Below, piece after piece: positions 10,255-21,030 of a stretch of 64,000 bases of DNA. Under the pieces are notes generated by a model. The model was not told the DNA's origin, ran no database searches, and worked only from the letters and a program-made list of their open reading frames with translations. How positions within the stretch are numbered: position 1 is the stretch's first letter; each line of letters opens with the position of its first letter. The translations under genes and the position numbers were made by a program. The stretch covers positions 19,816,500 to 19,880,499 of the forward strand of contig OZ038384.1 in the NCBI GenBank assembly GCA_964036045.1, in the 5' to 3' direction. The stretch is from Eutreptiella sp. 'Long Island Sound 2002'. Taxonomy: Eukaryota > Euglenozoa > Euglenophyceae > Eutreptiales > Eutreptiaceae.

Positions 10255-13200
10255 TTCTTTGTGGTAGCAGGGGCGTACCTGCTGCCCCTACCTACCGCCG
10301 ACCCGGGGACTTGGGCCCCTATGAGCCCTGCCCAAGTACGCCCCGGGTGCGTATTGTGGACTCGGTGGAGACCACGCCGGAGATTGGAGCCAGAGAAGAG
10401 CCGAGACGCTCAGGAGCATGGCGAACTCCGGAAGTTGAAGCCCCAAGAGAAGTACGACGTTCGGGAAGAGGAGGACTTGACATGGAGGACCTGGTCTCCA
10501 TGTGTGAGCGTCGCTGTCGAAAGGCATGCAACCTCCGCTCTGCCGCGGAGGACTCTGAGGAGACCTGCCATTCAGGCAGCAGTGGGGGACGGGCCCGGCG
10601 CTACTGGAAGCGCGGGTCACCCAAGCCCGCGGCAGAGGACGCCGGGACTATGGGTACGGACCCCAGCCTGGTCAGGCTGTGGGACTCCAAGGGGCACTCC
10701 GAGGGCTATCGGACAGCCTATGAGCAACCTTCGGAGTCGGAGGAGATGGCCAGACCGCCCACAAGGGCGAACACGGCCCCAGAACCCGACCTGGAGCATG
10801 ACGCCGAGGCGTTTGAGAGGCCCGCCAGAGCCAGAACGGCGCCTGTGGCCCGGCACACGGAGCCAAAGCGGGATAGCATGGGCGACACACCCATGGCGGA
10901 GGAGTCCGAGGCGCCGGGAACCGCGGGATGCGCCGGATCAGGTGGAAAGCACGCTGAGTGCCACTGCAAGCACGTGTCCTTCCTCATGGGCAAGTACCCA
11001 AAGATGGGGATGGACGCCATCGTGCATCGCCTCGACCGCCTGGACAATGCGAAGGACGGCCTGGAGGAGGACGTTCCCGGGATCCTGGATGACCAGTACG
11101 CCGCGGAGAGAGACATGGCGGAGCTGCGAGCGGAACGGGACCGGTACCGGGAGAATCTGAAGCTGGCCCTGCAGAAGCAGCAGCGAGTGGTGGACAGCCT
11201 CCTCCACCTAGTGGAGGACATGTCGGGACGCCTGAAAAGGCTAGAGGAGCGACAGCCCCTCACCTCGGGTCCGGAGCTCCCGGCAAAGCCAGCAGCGGCA
11301 GAGCTGGTGGAGCGGGTTGAGACCCTCCGGAGCGCCATGGATAAACCCATGGGTGGCCCGGCAGAGGCACCCTACGCGCCTCCGCGTGTTGACCCGGGTG
11401 CGCTGCCGTTTGTTCCCATGTTCAGCGAATCCACAATGCTCGGGGAACACACGGCACCGCCTGGGTCCATGCGGGTAGGGCACGTAACCACGGACCCGAG
11501 GAGCCTGACGGCACAGATGTCCCATGCCGCCCAGGATCTACCGACCACTACGACTGCCCATGCAGTTTATGCGGAAGAGGAGATCCAGAGCCAGACCATG
11601 CAGGGGCAAACCATGGGAAGCGCCGATGGACATGGTCCAGGCCATCCAGGCGGAAACCTGTGGGCGAAGGACCCCGCTACAGGGATATGGACAGCCGGTG
11701 GAGCAAGTCCTTCCCGCATTCCAAACCCCATTGGTTCAGGCCCAACTGGACCGCACTCCATGGGGGAGAGGGATGTACGGGGAGTGTACTCACACCCCCC
11801 GGCCACAGGTGGTATCCGTCTCGGTGGAGTGGTAGCTGCGGACGTCGGAGATGCGATCAGGATTGACGACCTCAGGGGAATCAAAATCCCCTACTACCAT
11901 GGCAACCCCTCCAACTTGGACGACTTCATCCTGGATTGGGAGGACTTCGCCGAGGAGGTCGTCGGCGAGATGAGGGGAGCGCCAAGGGACAAGTGGGTAT
12001 GTCGGACATTCCCACACAGGCTGGCGCAGGAACTGAAGGAGGAGCTCAGGGATCAGATCCGCGAGGGATTGATCCAGACGGAGCAGGCCTGCCTCCAGTG
12101 GCTGGAGGACGAGGAGCGAGTGGACGCCCCCAACCAGAAGTTGGAGGATTTGTGGTCCATTCCGCTGCCGCTGGAGCGCGGAGAGCTGAGGGTCCGGGAA
12201 TGGAATCGGTACATCCGAAAGTACCGAAGAAGCCTCAAGCTGGTGGAGGACTGGAATGAGGCAAGCGAGATCCGCCACCTGCTGAAGGACGTCCTCCCCA
12301 GCCACTGGAGGAGGCGAGTGGAGGACAAGGTGAAGAAGCGAGCCAAGAAGCGGGTGGCGGTGAGGATCATGGCGGCGGAGGATACCCATGCAGGTATCAT
12401 GGAGTTCTTCAGGAGGAACCTGGGCGAGCCCAGCCGAATGTTGGGGCTGAAGAACGCCCTCTACGTGGAGGTATTCGGCGACAACATGGGGCAAAGGCTG
12501 ATGCGCCTCAACAACGTGGAGTGGAGGCGCGGAGAGCAGCTGAGGATGCAGGTCATCTTCGCCCGCATGAGCCTGGACGAGATCGTGAAGTACATCACGG
12601 TGGAGCTGAAGCTCAACGCCAAGAACGAGGCGCACGTGCAGGATCGACAAGGCCATGGACAACCAGGCCACCGAGAAGACCGCCATCATCGGGAGATCCA
12701 GGAGGACACGGCCAAATCCGCGGAGGATGGTAGTGGAAGTAGCCAAGACCACTCGACCGGGTGCCGGGAGGATCACGAGGAGGCCCATTTCTTCGCGTTT
12801 GTAGCGCACAACGTGAGGGACCATGGGCAGGATCGGTCCAGATGGAACCGGGTGGGACCCAAGAAGGGCGAAGAGCCAAGGAGGATCGGGAACCCACCGC
12901 TCTCGTTCCGGGAGTACAGGTCTCAGCACGACAGGTGCTGGGTCTGTTATGGCAAGGGAAACAACCAGGCACACGACCACCGTCAGTGCAAGGTCTATGA
13001 GGCGGACAAGAAGGCCTACTTCGCCGCCCACCCCGAGAAGAAGCCCAAAAAGCCGCGGATTGCCGATTGGAAGGCGAAGGGCGGAGACGGGGGAAAATGC
13101 CAAGGCAAAGGCCAAGGGAAAGGCGGAGGAAGAGGCTATGGTGGTGGACCTGGCCAAGACCGACGAGTGAGGTCGATCGGGGAGGTTGCTGAGGACATGT

Positions 13201-13292
13201 TGAGGACGTTGGAGGAACTCAAAGCTCAGCAACGTGGTGGACAAAGTCCTGGCGGATCGCAGCCGGAAGGGGCTGCAGGAAGTCCAGTCTAG
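10176..13292 (+). CDS. gag: A1 Gag polyprotein
   Basis: A single open frame of 1,038 codons encodes the structural protein that packages the element's RNA. The N-terminal third is charged and low in complexity. A coiled coil follows at about residues 310-360. The capsid-like region is at about 565-830, where the order of motifs matches the A2 Gag (DLRGIKIPYYHGNPSNLD; LLKDVLPSHWRRRV). An extended zinc-knuckle-like motif, CWVCYGKGNNQAHDHRQC, lies at about 921-938, followed by a basic Gly-rich tail. The first ATG lies inside the LTR, and another in-frame ATG occurs near 10,479, so the true start is uncertain. The frame ends in UAG and continues, open, in the same frame into the protease region. 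This is the only intact frame of A1. Confidence 0.85.
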   Translation: MQSLIRSKSAGVTGGRGTAGAGPGRDLLCGSRGVPAAPTYRRPGDLGPYEPCPSTPRVRIVDSVETTPEIGAREEPRRSGAWRTPEVEAPREVRRSGRGGLDMEDLVSMCERRCRKACNLRSAAEDSEETCHSGSSGGRARRYWKRGSPKPAAEDAGTMGTDPSLVRLWDSKGHSEGYRTAYEQPSESEEMARPPTRANTAPEPDLEHDAEAFERPARARTAPVARHTEPKRDSMGDTPMAEESEAPGTAGCAGSGGKHAECHCKHVSFLMGKYPKMGMDAIVHRLDRLDNAKDGLEEDVPGILDDQYAAERDMAELRAERDRYRENLKLALQKQQRVVDSLLHLVEDMSGRLKRLEERQPLTSGPELPAKPAAAELVERVETLRSAMDKPMGGPAEAPYAPPRVDPGALPFVPMFSESTMLGEHTAPPGSMRVGHVTTDPRSLTAQMSHAAQDLPTTTTAHAVYAEEEIQSQTMQGQTMGSADGHGPGHPGGNLWAKDPATGIWTAGGASPSRIPNPIGSGPTGPHSMGERDVRGVYSHPPATGGIRLGGVVAADVGDAIRIDDLRGIKIPYYHGNPSNLDDFILDWEDFAEEVVGEMRGAPRDKWVCRTFPHRLAQELKEELRDQIREGLIQTEQACLQWLEDEERVDAPNQKLEDLWSIPLPLERGELRVREWNRYIRKYRRSLKLVEDWNEASEIRHLLKDVLPSHWRRRVEDKVKKRAKKRVAVRIMAAEDTHAGIMEFFRRNLGEPSRMLGLKNALYVEVFGDNMGQRLMRLNNVEWRRGEQLRMQVIFARMSLDEIVKYITVELKLNAKNEAHVQDRQGHGQPGHREDRHHREIQEDTAKSAEDGSGSSQDHSTGCREDHEEAHFFAFVAHNVRDHGQDRSRWNRVGPKKGEEPRRIGNPPLSFREYRSQHDRCWVCYGKGNNQAHDHRQCKVYEADKKAYFAAHPEKKPKKPRIADWKAKGGDGGKCQGKGQGKGGGRGYGGGPGQDRRVRSIGEVAEDMLRTLEELKAQQRGGQSPGGSQPEGAAGSPV
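13290..13292 (+). promoter_or_regulatory. In-frame UAG between A1 gag and pol, possible readthrough site
   Basis: The gag stop is UAG followed by AGG AGC. The frame after it stays open until 14,486 and contains the protease, with no frame change needed. Element A2 has the same arrangement (UAG then CGG AGC at 54,548-54,546). The shared frame and context suggest suppression of the stop to make Gag-Pol; this is inference. Confidence 0.5.
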
Positions 13293-14486
13293 AGGAGCCC
13301 CCACGGGAGTGGGAACCCGGAGGTCTCTCCTCCGAAAATCAGTGGAATCCCAGAGGAATCCGAGGCACATCGGGTGCCGACGAACGCTCCGGAAGAACCA
13401 AAACCACTGAGTTGCGCCACTCCCAACCACTGGAGCGCCCTGCCAAGGGAAGTACATGTGGGTACGGGACATCATAAGAAAGAAGGAGCGACCACGGAGA
13501 GCCCCGTGGATGGGCAGGACCAGCCCAAGACCTACACCATCCGTGACCATACCCTTGAAGTCCTGATGCACCCGGACGTGCTAGAGTTGCATGCCGTGAG
13601 AGTCGTCCATACGCCTCATGGTGACGAGCGGCAGTTGCACTTGAAAGTGCGAGTACGGTGCGGACGAGAGAAGAAGGTAGTGGATGTGTTGGTGGATACA
13701 GGTGCCCAGGTGAGCCTGGTCCGGAGAGGGTTGTTCACGGAGGAACTCCTGCAGCCGAGCCGGAGACCGGTCCGCCTGAAGGTCGCCAACGGAGAGATTA
13801 TGGGTGGTGGCACCCATGAGGCTACTATCAGTATGGAATTCTGGGAGCATGAGCGCTTGAATCGCCCTGATTTGGCGAAGACAAGCACTCTATCCGGGAA
13901 CTTCCATGTGGCCGACATTACAGATTGGATTATGATCATGGGGTATGACTTCATGGTGGGAAACGCCATTGGAGCCCTTCCCCATCGTGCAACGCTGGTC
14001 CGGGAGGATGATGAATGCCTCACATGGCTGTCCACGGACTATGCATGCGGATCATCCCAATGGAATGCTGAGGAAGAGGATCGGACCGTCCAAGCGGTGC
14101 AAGCTGTGGGTGCCAAGTCCAGAGGAGACCGTGGAGTTCAGCTCCCGGAGTATGGAATGGCGCCGCAGGTGTATGCCAGGATGATCCAGACGCTGGGGGC
14201 CGAAGCGCCCGAGACAGACGTCTTCGCTTCCCGGGATGCCCCACTTTTGCGGAAGTGTAGGAGGCATTGGCATCGAGGAGACTCAGCCTGGCATAGGCAT
14301 TGGGGTTTGAAGGAGTGGGGGCCCATGTATTGGCATGGCTCCCTCGACAATACCAGACGTACGGTGGAGAAGATCGTCGCGGATAGGGCGAAGGGGATCC
14401 TGGTCATAACCGGCATAGGATCCACCCCATGTCCGCTGGAGGGTCTCAAGTCAACGCTGGACTCCATCACCCTGAACGAGATGTAA
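13293..14486 (+). pseudogene. A1 pol, aspartic protease region
   Basis: This frame continues directly from the gag UAG. It carries the retropepsin active-site motif VLVDTGAQVSLV (DTG encoded near 13,693-13,701), which would cleave the polyprotein. The following 200 residues, with Trp- and His-rich stretches, match the same region of A2 and have no domain I can name. The frame stops at a UAA (14,484-14,486) where the A2 protein reads on. Homology continues past the stop in the same frame for about 100 bases and then moves to another frame, so this is a broken copy of one long pol. Confidence 0.8.
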
Positions 14487-14523
14487 TTGGGGCCAGAGGA
14501 GGAGTTGTTCATCGACGCCAAGG

Positions 14524-16128
14524 GTGTATCAATGCCCTCCCCGGGTCAAGCGTGGGGTACCAAGGCTTTCCTGGTGGATGGGGCGCAAGCCCAGCCCACT
14601 GGTGATGAAGGTGCCCATGCGGGTCATGTTCGAGCCAGTTGATGGCATCGACATCCTGTCCCACGCCGAGATCGACGACAACGTCAACTACATGCGGATC
14701 CGGATGCACGACCGTGTGGCAGCCAAGAAGAGGCGGGCAATGGTCACATCTCCGCATTGGTGGGATGACAAGATGTTGGTCACCGGCAAGTACAAGAAGG
14801 ATGAGTTCGTGGCGAGGGTCATGGATCACATCGCGGACCAATACGATGGTCCGGTTGGGTCGGACCCGCCGACGTGGGATTTTCCAAGAATCGGGGCCGA
14901 TAGCGACAAGAACAAGCCCGACGCCGCAAATTTCCGAAGATTATCGGTGGGAAGCATGCCCCACGACGATGAAGACGGCATATCGAACGAGGAGAAGTTG
15001 GATTCGGACCCGGAAGAGGCCTATACCGCAGTGCGTTCTGTTGTATCGATACCGAAGCAAGCGGCTGATGAGGTCCAGGAGAACCCGAAGGTCGCCGAGC
15101 TGAAGGAGAGGCTGATCAATGCCTATCCGCGGCTATTCAGTGGCGTCGCCGACAAGAAACCTCCAGATCGTGGGAGGTTTGGGTTTGGCACAGCGAGGAT
15201 CAAGCTGAAGCCGAACCCCAAGATCTATCGTCATCGGGAGTACCAACTTCAGGGCGATCGGGCCGAGGCCATGAAGAAGCTGTTCGCCGAGTTCATTGAG
15301 CGGGGATGGATCGAACCCTCCAACAGTGAGTGGGCCAGCCCAGCCTTTATCGTGCCCGAGAAGGAGAAGGGCGAGTGGAGGTTGGTGGTGGATTACAGGG
15401 GTTTGAACGAGCAAACCGAGCACGACTCGTACTCGCTTCCCCTGATCGACTCCATCCTCCAAAAACGACAGAAAAAGCGGATCTTCACCGTGTTGGACCT
15501 GAAACACGGTTATCACCAGATGGCGCTACACCCGGACTCCAGGCCCTGCACAGCGATCTCGACGCCGCTGGGGCCCATGCAGTGGAAAGTGGTGCCTATG
15601 GGCGCCAAGAATGGCAACGCCGTTTTCCAGCGCATGATGGAGGACCTACTCGGTCCTGTCCGGGACGGTGCTGACCCCTTTGTGGATGACATCATCATCG
15701 GGTCCGAAGCGCATGAGAAGGATCTGCGACGAGTGCTCAGCGAGCTGGACAAGCAAAACATGGTGTGCAAGCCCACCAAAGCCTCCCTCTTCATGAAGGA
15801 AGTGGAGTTCGCGGGTCACGTGGTTGGTCACGGGCAACGCCGTCCCATGCCTGGGAAGCTGGCGTCCCTGCACCACTGCGAGAAGCCCCAGACCATCAGC
15901 GAACTCCGGTCCTTCATGGGGTTCTGCAATTACTATTCGGGCTATGTCCGGATGTATGCTGAACTCTCGGGGCCGCTGCACAAGATGCTGCAGGTGGGGA
16001 AATTCGATGGCCGGAAGGGGAGCAAGAAGAAGCTTGCCTGGACCCCTGAGGCCGAAGATGCGTTCAGCCGCCTGAAGGAGCGACGCCTGGGGCAGCTTGG
16101 GCTATTCCTGGTGGACCCGGCCAAGTGA
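14524..16128 (+). pseudogene. A1 pol, reverse transcriptase region
   Basis: This is the reverse transcriptase of the element, one frame (+1) from the protease. It shows RT motifs in order: LVVDYRGLN, FTVLDLKHGYHQM, the TPLGPMQWKVVPMG block, and the catalytic FVDD at 15,679-15,690. It then has the connection to RNase H (ELRSFMGFCNYYSGY). The first 40 or so codons are out of frame relative to A2, and real homology resumes near 14,600. The frame ends at a UGA (16,126-16,128) where A2 has Gly in DRGFVLRTDAS. The RT core itself keeps its catalytic residues. Confidence 0.85.
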
Positions 16129-16131
16129 TTC

Positions 16132-17706
16132 GTGCTACGGACGGACGCCTCGGACTATGCTGTAGGGGCAGTCCTTGAGCAGATCCGAGACGACGGGTCA
16201 CACTTACCCGTGGCGTTTTGGAGCCGGATCCTGGCCGAGGGCCAACGCCGAACCTGGACCGCGAGGGAGAAGGAGACGTACACCACTGTTTGTGCGCTCA
16301 GGAAGTGGTCTGGCCACATCGGATTGCAACCGGTGGTGGTTTGTACGTACCATCGGTCCTTGCAGAGCTGGCACAAGGAGCACGTCGACACCCCCTCGGG
16401 ACCGGCGGCAAGGGGGGCCCCATGGCATGAGACGTTCGCCAAGTTCGACCTCAGCGTCGTGTATGTACCGGGGAAGGACAACACTGTGGCGGATTGCCTC
16501 AGTCGACGGGCCTACCCCGCGGGCAAGGCTCGGATGGACATATCCAGCCATGGGGATGCTGAGGAGACGGAGGAGGCCAAGCGCATCATCGAGATGGAGA
16601 AGGCCATGGAGCAAGAGGGGGTCAAGTGCTTTGTGGTGATGGCAAACCGTACGGACCTGGCCAAGTTCCAGGGCGCCCGCGTCCAACCTATTCGAGGTAA
16701 AATCCTCGAGCAATGGATGGTGGCCCCTGGAGAGCTAGTCAGGTCGGTGCTTCCAGAGGACTGGTCGGATGACTATGCGGCATCCGATCACTGGACCAAG
16801 TACTGGAATGCCGTGAGCGCCCCGTCGGACAACGAATGGCCCGAGGGCTTGACCGAGGATGGGGATAAGCTATTCCTCAAGGACAAGCTATTGGTCCCTG
16901 AGAACCGAATGGAGGAGCTCATTGACCAGTGGCATAACGCCCAGCTCATGCATCCTGGTCAGGACAAGATGCAGCAGGACCTGGAGTGGCACTTCAAGTT
17001 CCCACCGGGGTACTACGCCCTCCTGGACAAGTACTGCAGCAACTGCGCCGTGTGTCGGGCCACGAAGAGCCCCAACCACTCCACGGCTGGCAACCCGGTG
17101 TACACGGCTATACCGGAAGCCCCTATGCGGCCCGTGGCCATGGATGTGTTCGCCATTCCTGAGGTCACCGTGGACGGGGAGACCTACAACTGTGTCATCC
17201 TGGTGGTGGACAGGCACAGCGGGTACATCGTGGCGGTCCCTGGCAAGAAGTCTAAGAAGAAGGACAAGAAGGACAAGCATGGAGTGGGTCTGCAGGCCAA
17301 GACCGTCGCTAATGCCATGATCAGGCATTGGCTGACGATTTTTGATGTCCCAGCTGTCATCTGCAGCGCCTGGGGCAGTCAATTTGTGGGGACGTGGTTC
17401 AAGACGGTTTGCAAGCACATGGGCATTCGGCACACCAAGACCGTGGCGTACCACAGCCGGTCAAATGGCTGGACTGAGGTGGCCGGGCGGCAGATATTCG
17501 AAAGGTTCCGCCAGCTGTACATCGAGAAACCGGGCCGGAATTGGTATATTTCGCTGTGTAGGGTACTCCAAGCGTATCACGACCTTCCGGGGCCCACTGA
17601 ACTGTCGCCCCATCGTATCCTGTTCCGGCGGGATCGATGTGTCGCGCACTCTCCCGTGGTTGAACCATGGCAAAGTGGCCCGGGATGCGAATGCTATGAT
17701 GGCTGA
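16132..17706 (+). pseudogene. A1 pol, RNase H and integrase core
   Basis: The frame is the same as RT, after the UGA. RNase H begins with TDASDYAVGAVLEQ. A later active-site Asp (CTDHQSL in A2) is Tyr here (codon TAC at 16,348-16,350). The integrase has a His-His-Cys-Cys zinc head (H..H ... CSNCAVC). The first catalytic Asp is present (AMDVF). The second Asp is replaced by Ala (CSAWGSQF; codon GCC at 17,368-17,370). The catalytic Glu is present (TEVAG; 17,476-17,478). The frame then shifts near 17,640. Loss of two catalytic residues makes RNase H and integrase very unlikely to work. Confidence 0.85.
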
Positions 17707-18289
17707 GGCGGATGACACGGCGGCCAAGGTGTGCAAGGCACTTCAGGACGAGCATGAGAAGAGGGCCAAGTACTTCAAGCAGGGAAAGGTCCAGAAATAT
17801 GCTCTGCAAGACACCGTGTGGGTGGAGCGGCACCACAAGGATACCCTGTCCAGGCATCGGCAGGCGTCTTGGTATGTGCCGGGGGTAATTGTGCGGAAGG
17901 TCGGGCAGGATGTGTATGCGGTTTGAGTGGGGGATAACAAGATGCTGGACCGCCACCATACCCAGCTTCGTCCCCGAGCACCAGACCCCAGCGGACGTCC
18001 CGTCACCTTCGAGTTCACGGCCGGCGATGTGGACTCGGACGACGAGGGTGAGGACGACGACTTCACCGCCGAGAGGATCCTGGCGGACAAGCTGGACCCG
18101 GGGAGGCCTGGGGGGGGGCTTTATAAAGTCCGTTGGAAGGAATTCGCCGCATCCAGGGATTCCTGGGACCCTCCGGGCAGCTTTGTGCCGAGGTACACCA
18201 CGGTCTGGATGGACTATCTGAAGAAAAAGAACATTTCTTTGGATGTCAAGGACGTGTTGGTCCATTTGGTGGCTGCAGTAGCACCGTAA
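17640..18289 (+). pseudogene. A1 pol, integrase C-terminus and chromodomain
   Basis: Homology to A2 moves to a new frame near 17,640 and runs to a UAA at 18,287-18,289, interrupted by a UGA at 17,924-17,926 where A2 has Lys. The first part is a basic, helix-rich integrase tail (about 17,700-17,930). The second part is acidic and then a chromodomain-like segment (AERILADK ... YKVRWKEF ... DSWDPPGSF, about 18,065-18,190). In chromoviruses this domain directs integration to particular chromatin. Confidence 0.8.
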
Positions 18290-18683
18290 TGGATCCCCCT
18301 TGGCATTTTTGTTTGTTTCTGTGCTTGGGAGACGGGTGAGGGCGTTCATCCGGGAATTCTTCGGCCTGGATTGGCCATATACCCCCTTCACTCGATCTCC
18401 ACATATATATTTCATTGTGGTATACTTATTTAGGTCGACCGACGACGTTTCTCTATCTTTGATCCCCTTGGTCCATGTTGTAGATCAAGAGGAGACCGGA
18501 TATGGCGTAGGGCACCGATTATCAGTGTCCTCACCCCTCTCTTGGGGCGTGGGGGACGCCTACGACGTGTGTGGGGCCTCCATGTGTCTATGAGAAATGG
18601 AGGGGGGGGTTTGGAGCCCATTGGGGTCCTCCTGTCCTCTCTTCAATGACTTCCGAGCGGTAACAACGCTCTGAGAAGGGGGG
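18290..18683 (+). other. A1 3' untranslated stretch with polypurine tract
   Basis: There is no gene between the pol end and the 3' LTR. The last bases, GAGAAGGGGGG (18,673-18,683), directly precede TGAAGCCGG. They form the polypurine tract expected to prime plus-strand DNA synthesis. A2 has an equivalent tract before its 3' LTR. Confidence 0.7.
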
Positions 18684-21030
18684 TGAAGCCGGTTCGGACC
18701 CCCGTGGCCATCTTTGGGTCACTTGGGGTGTGTATCTATGTGCCGGCAAGCCGCCATTGGCTGATATCATACTCTCCAATCCACCTGACCTAACCCAATG
18801 TGATACTGTGATAGGTTTGGCCATTCCGGCTATGAGCGGCCATATTCAGTACCGAGGCGCCGCCAGCTGAGATTTATATATCAGAATATCAGGAATCAAC
18901 AGGGTTTTTTTATCATAGTGTTTCCGTGATTTTTCAGCCTTTCGTTCTGATTGTCAATGTATCGGCGACTGTCAGTTGGCTCGCGATTTTGCGGTAACCG
19001 ATTAGTTAACTGTTATTTACAGATATTTTGGCGGAAACCCCGATGAAGGGTCAGAATTCATCAGTAAAGGGTTCGTTGCTTCCACAATTTTCATATTATA
19101 CACTCGCAAACTTAATCCGATTTTTTCAGACTTTCAGAATCGGATTTTCGACTTCGACATCGCCGCACTTGATATGATGAATCTCGAGTGGTCATACATT
19201 TTTCCCCGATCACGAATCAACCTTCCTTTTGTTATCCCCTTCATTTTTCTTGGAGATATAGTCGAAACAAAAGTGATTCGTGAGACCACTTTGAAGAATC
19301 ATATCTCGGGCTCACTGCGGGGAAGACCAATTTCGAGAATTGGGTTAGAACTGCCTTGGTCTGGACTTAATTTAGCAAGCATCGAACGCCTTTGGTGTGT
19401 ACACATGCCGGGTGTAGCCAGGGATAATGGCCAAGAGGGTACAAAGTGGTTTACAACTCTTGGGCCATGCAACTGAATATTTAATTGCGACTTTCGAGTG
19501 TATCGCATGAGTGTTGGTGTTGCATAGAAACTTTCCTTGGGTTCCTACGTATTTTTAACGTGAAGTAATGTCCATGCAGGAGCATGGCATATCATGGTGG
19601 GAGCCACTTTTGGAGGGTATGTGTTATATGCATGGTATGTGCTTCGATATGCTCACGCCCATGTTATATATCTTCGTGTGGCCGAAGAGATGGGGAGCCA
19701 CACGTAACAAGGGCTTTGCCCATGTTCAAATTTCGGAATTCAAAGCGCTAGACTAAGTCTACCGCGTATGTATTGCTCATGGTATGTTTGGCAAAGAGAT
19801 CCATGAGTGCACTCCCATTTTCATGGGGCATGTAGATATGAGTGGCGAAGGTATCTTCATGCGCCTGATTGGGGATCCAAGTGGAGGAATTGTTCCCAAA
19901 TGGTTCCAATCATTTGTAAATTGAACCATGCGCAGATATCATGGGTGAGCATAGAGATATACTATCATGACAACTTTGTATATGGACATATTTGCATGTT
20001 TTGACCTCATTTTATGCTCATTTTGTGTTTTATGTGCTCAACTGGTCGGCTAACAGTAAAGTGCCTTTAGATTCGTGAACTATGGTATGTTGCTTATATG
20101 TTGGCATATGCTTCGGTGTTGTACCTCACCATATGCCGGATCACGTGGTCACTTTGGTTTGGCACACAAGGCCTCACAAAATTAAGGCTCAAACGCATCA
20201 GCTGACTTGTGAAGCATGTTATGTACATAACCGGAGGGGTTTCGGAGCCAACGATGAGATATTCTTGGGCATGGATCTTTGGTCCATATCACCCTTGTAT
20301 ACTACTTTCCGGTTTGACACATGCATGGAGCATTTGAATATTTGCCGTATGCAGTTTTGAGTATATAATTGAATTTTGGGCATAATGGTGTGATTTGCCT
20401 GATTTTGCCATGTTGTGAGGTCATCTTCATGGGGCAGCTCTCCAAGCCCAATCAACTCCAAGTCCAACCAAGGTTATGTCAGGGTAGGGCATGGTCCTGA
20501 GTGCCACCCTAGGCCATGACACGCCACCTCCCCTATTGGGCTAGGATTAAGAGGCTTTGGAGTGAACACTTGTTTGGGGTTTGTGTAGTGACCTTTGACA
20601 CATGGCATTTAGCCCTCTTATTTGACTGGGTTCAGGGCATCATGTTGGCGAGTCAAGGGAAGGTCTTGAGTCCAGGGAATGAGGGGTCTATGGCTGTGAT
20701 TGTGTACGTTTCCATTTTTTCCAACTTTGCTTTATTTGTGTTCATATGCCAATTTCAGTGCCTTCCTCTTTGGTGCAATTCTTGTACATGCCCGCCACCG
20801 TGGGACGACCGGTGTGCTGAACGGAAGCCCGCAGTGTGGATTGGATTGTGGATTGGGTTATTGCTGTACTTGTGGGATCTGGTTGATGTTCAGGGTTGAC
20901 GGAGGATTGTAATTTCTATATTTTTGGACTTTGGAGCCTGGACTTTGAGATATGCAATCGCTGATCAGGAGCAAGTCAGCAGGGGTTACAGGCGGAAGGG
21001 GCACAGCAGGGGCCGGTCCAGGTAGGGACC
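18684..21030 (+). repeat. A1 3' LTR
   Basis: It matches the 5' LTR from TGAAGCCGG to TAGGGACC, with scattered substitutions and one short insertion near 19,690-19,720. After 21,030 the sequence becomes a different gene on the minus strand. The gag start region found in the 5' LTR is repeated here near 20,953. Confidence 0.85.

Larger units (their letters stand above)
7933..21030 (+). mobile_element. Element A1: Ty3/gypsy chromovirus-type LTR retrotransposon
   Basis: Two direct repeats of about 2.3 kb (7,933-10,254 and 18,684-21,030) flank gag, protease, RT, RNase H, integrase and a chromodomain, all on the plus strand. This is the standard order of Ty3/gypsy chromoviruses. The element is about 13.1 kb. 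LTR starts are clear (TGAAGCCGG, with a purine tract before the 3' copy), but the 3' LTR end is set only by where the two copies stop matching. I see no target-site duplication: the left flank is family B pol and the right flank is a different gene. The copy is broken by three in-frame stops and two frame changes in pol. Confidence 0.9.

Noticed and set aside
11790-13571. Minus-strand open frame of 593 codons
   Set aside because: It lies opposite A1 gag, which has clear Gag motifs. The antisense frame is open because of the GC-rich codon use of gag.
14486-14600. Programmed +1 frameshift between protease and RT
   Set aside because: A1 and A2 change frame in the same direction but at different places in the protein, with no shared slippery site that I can see.
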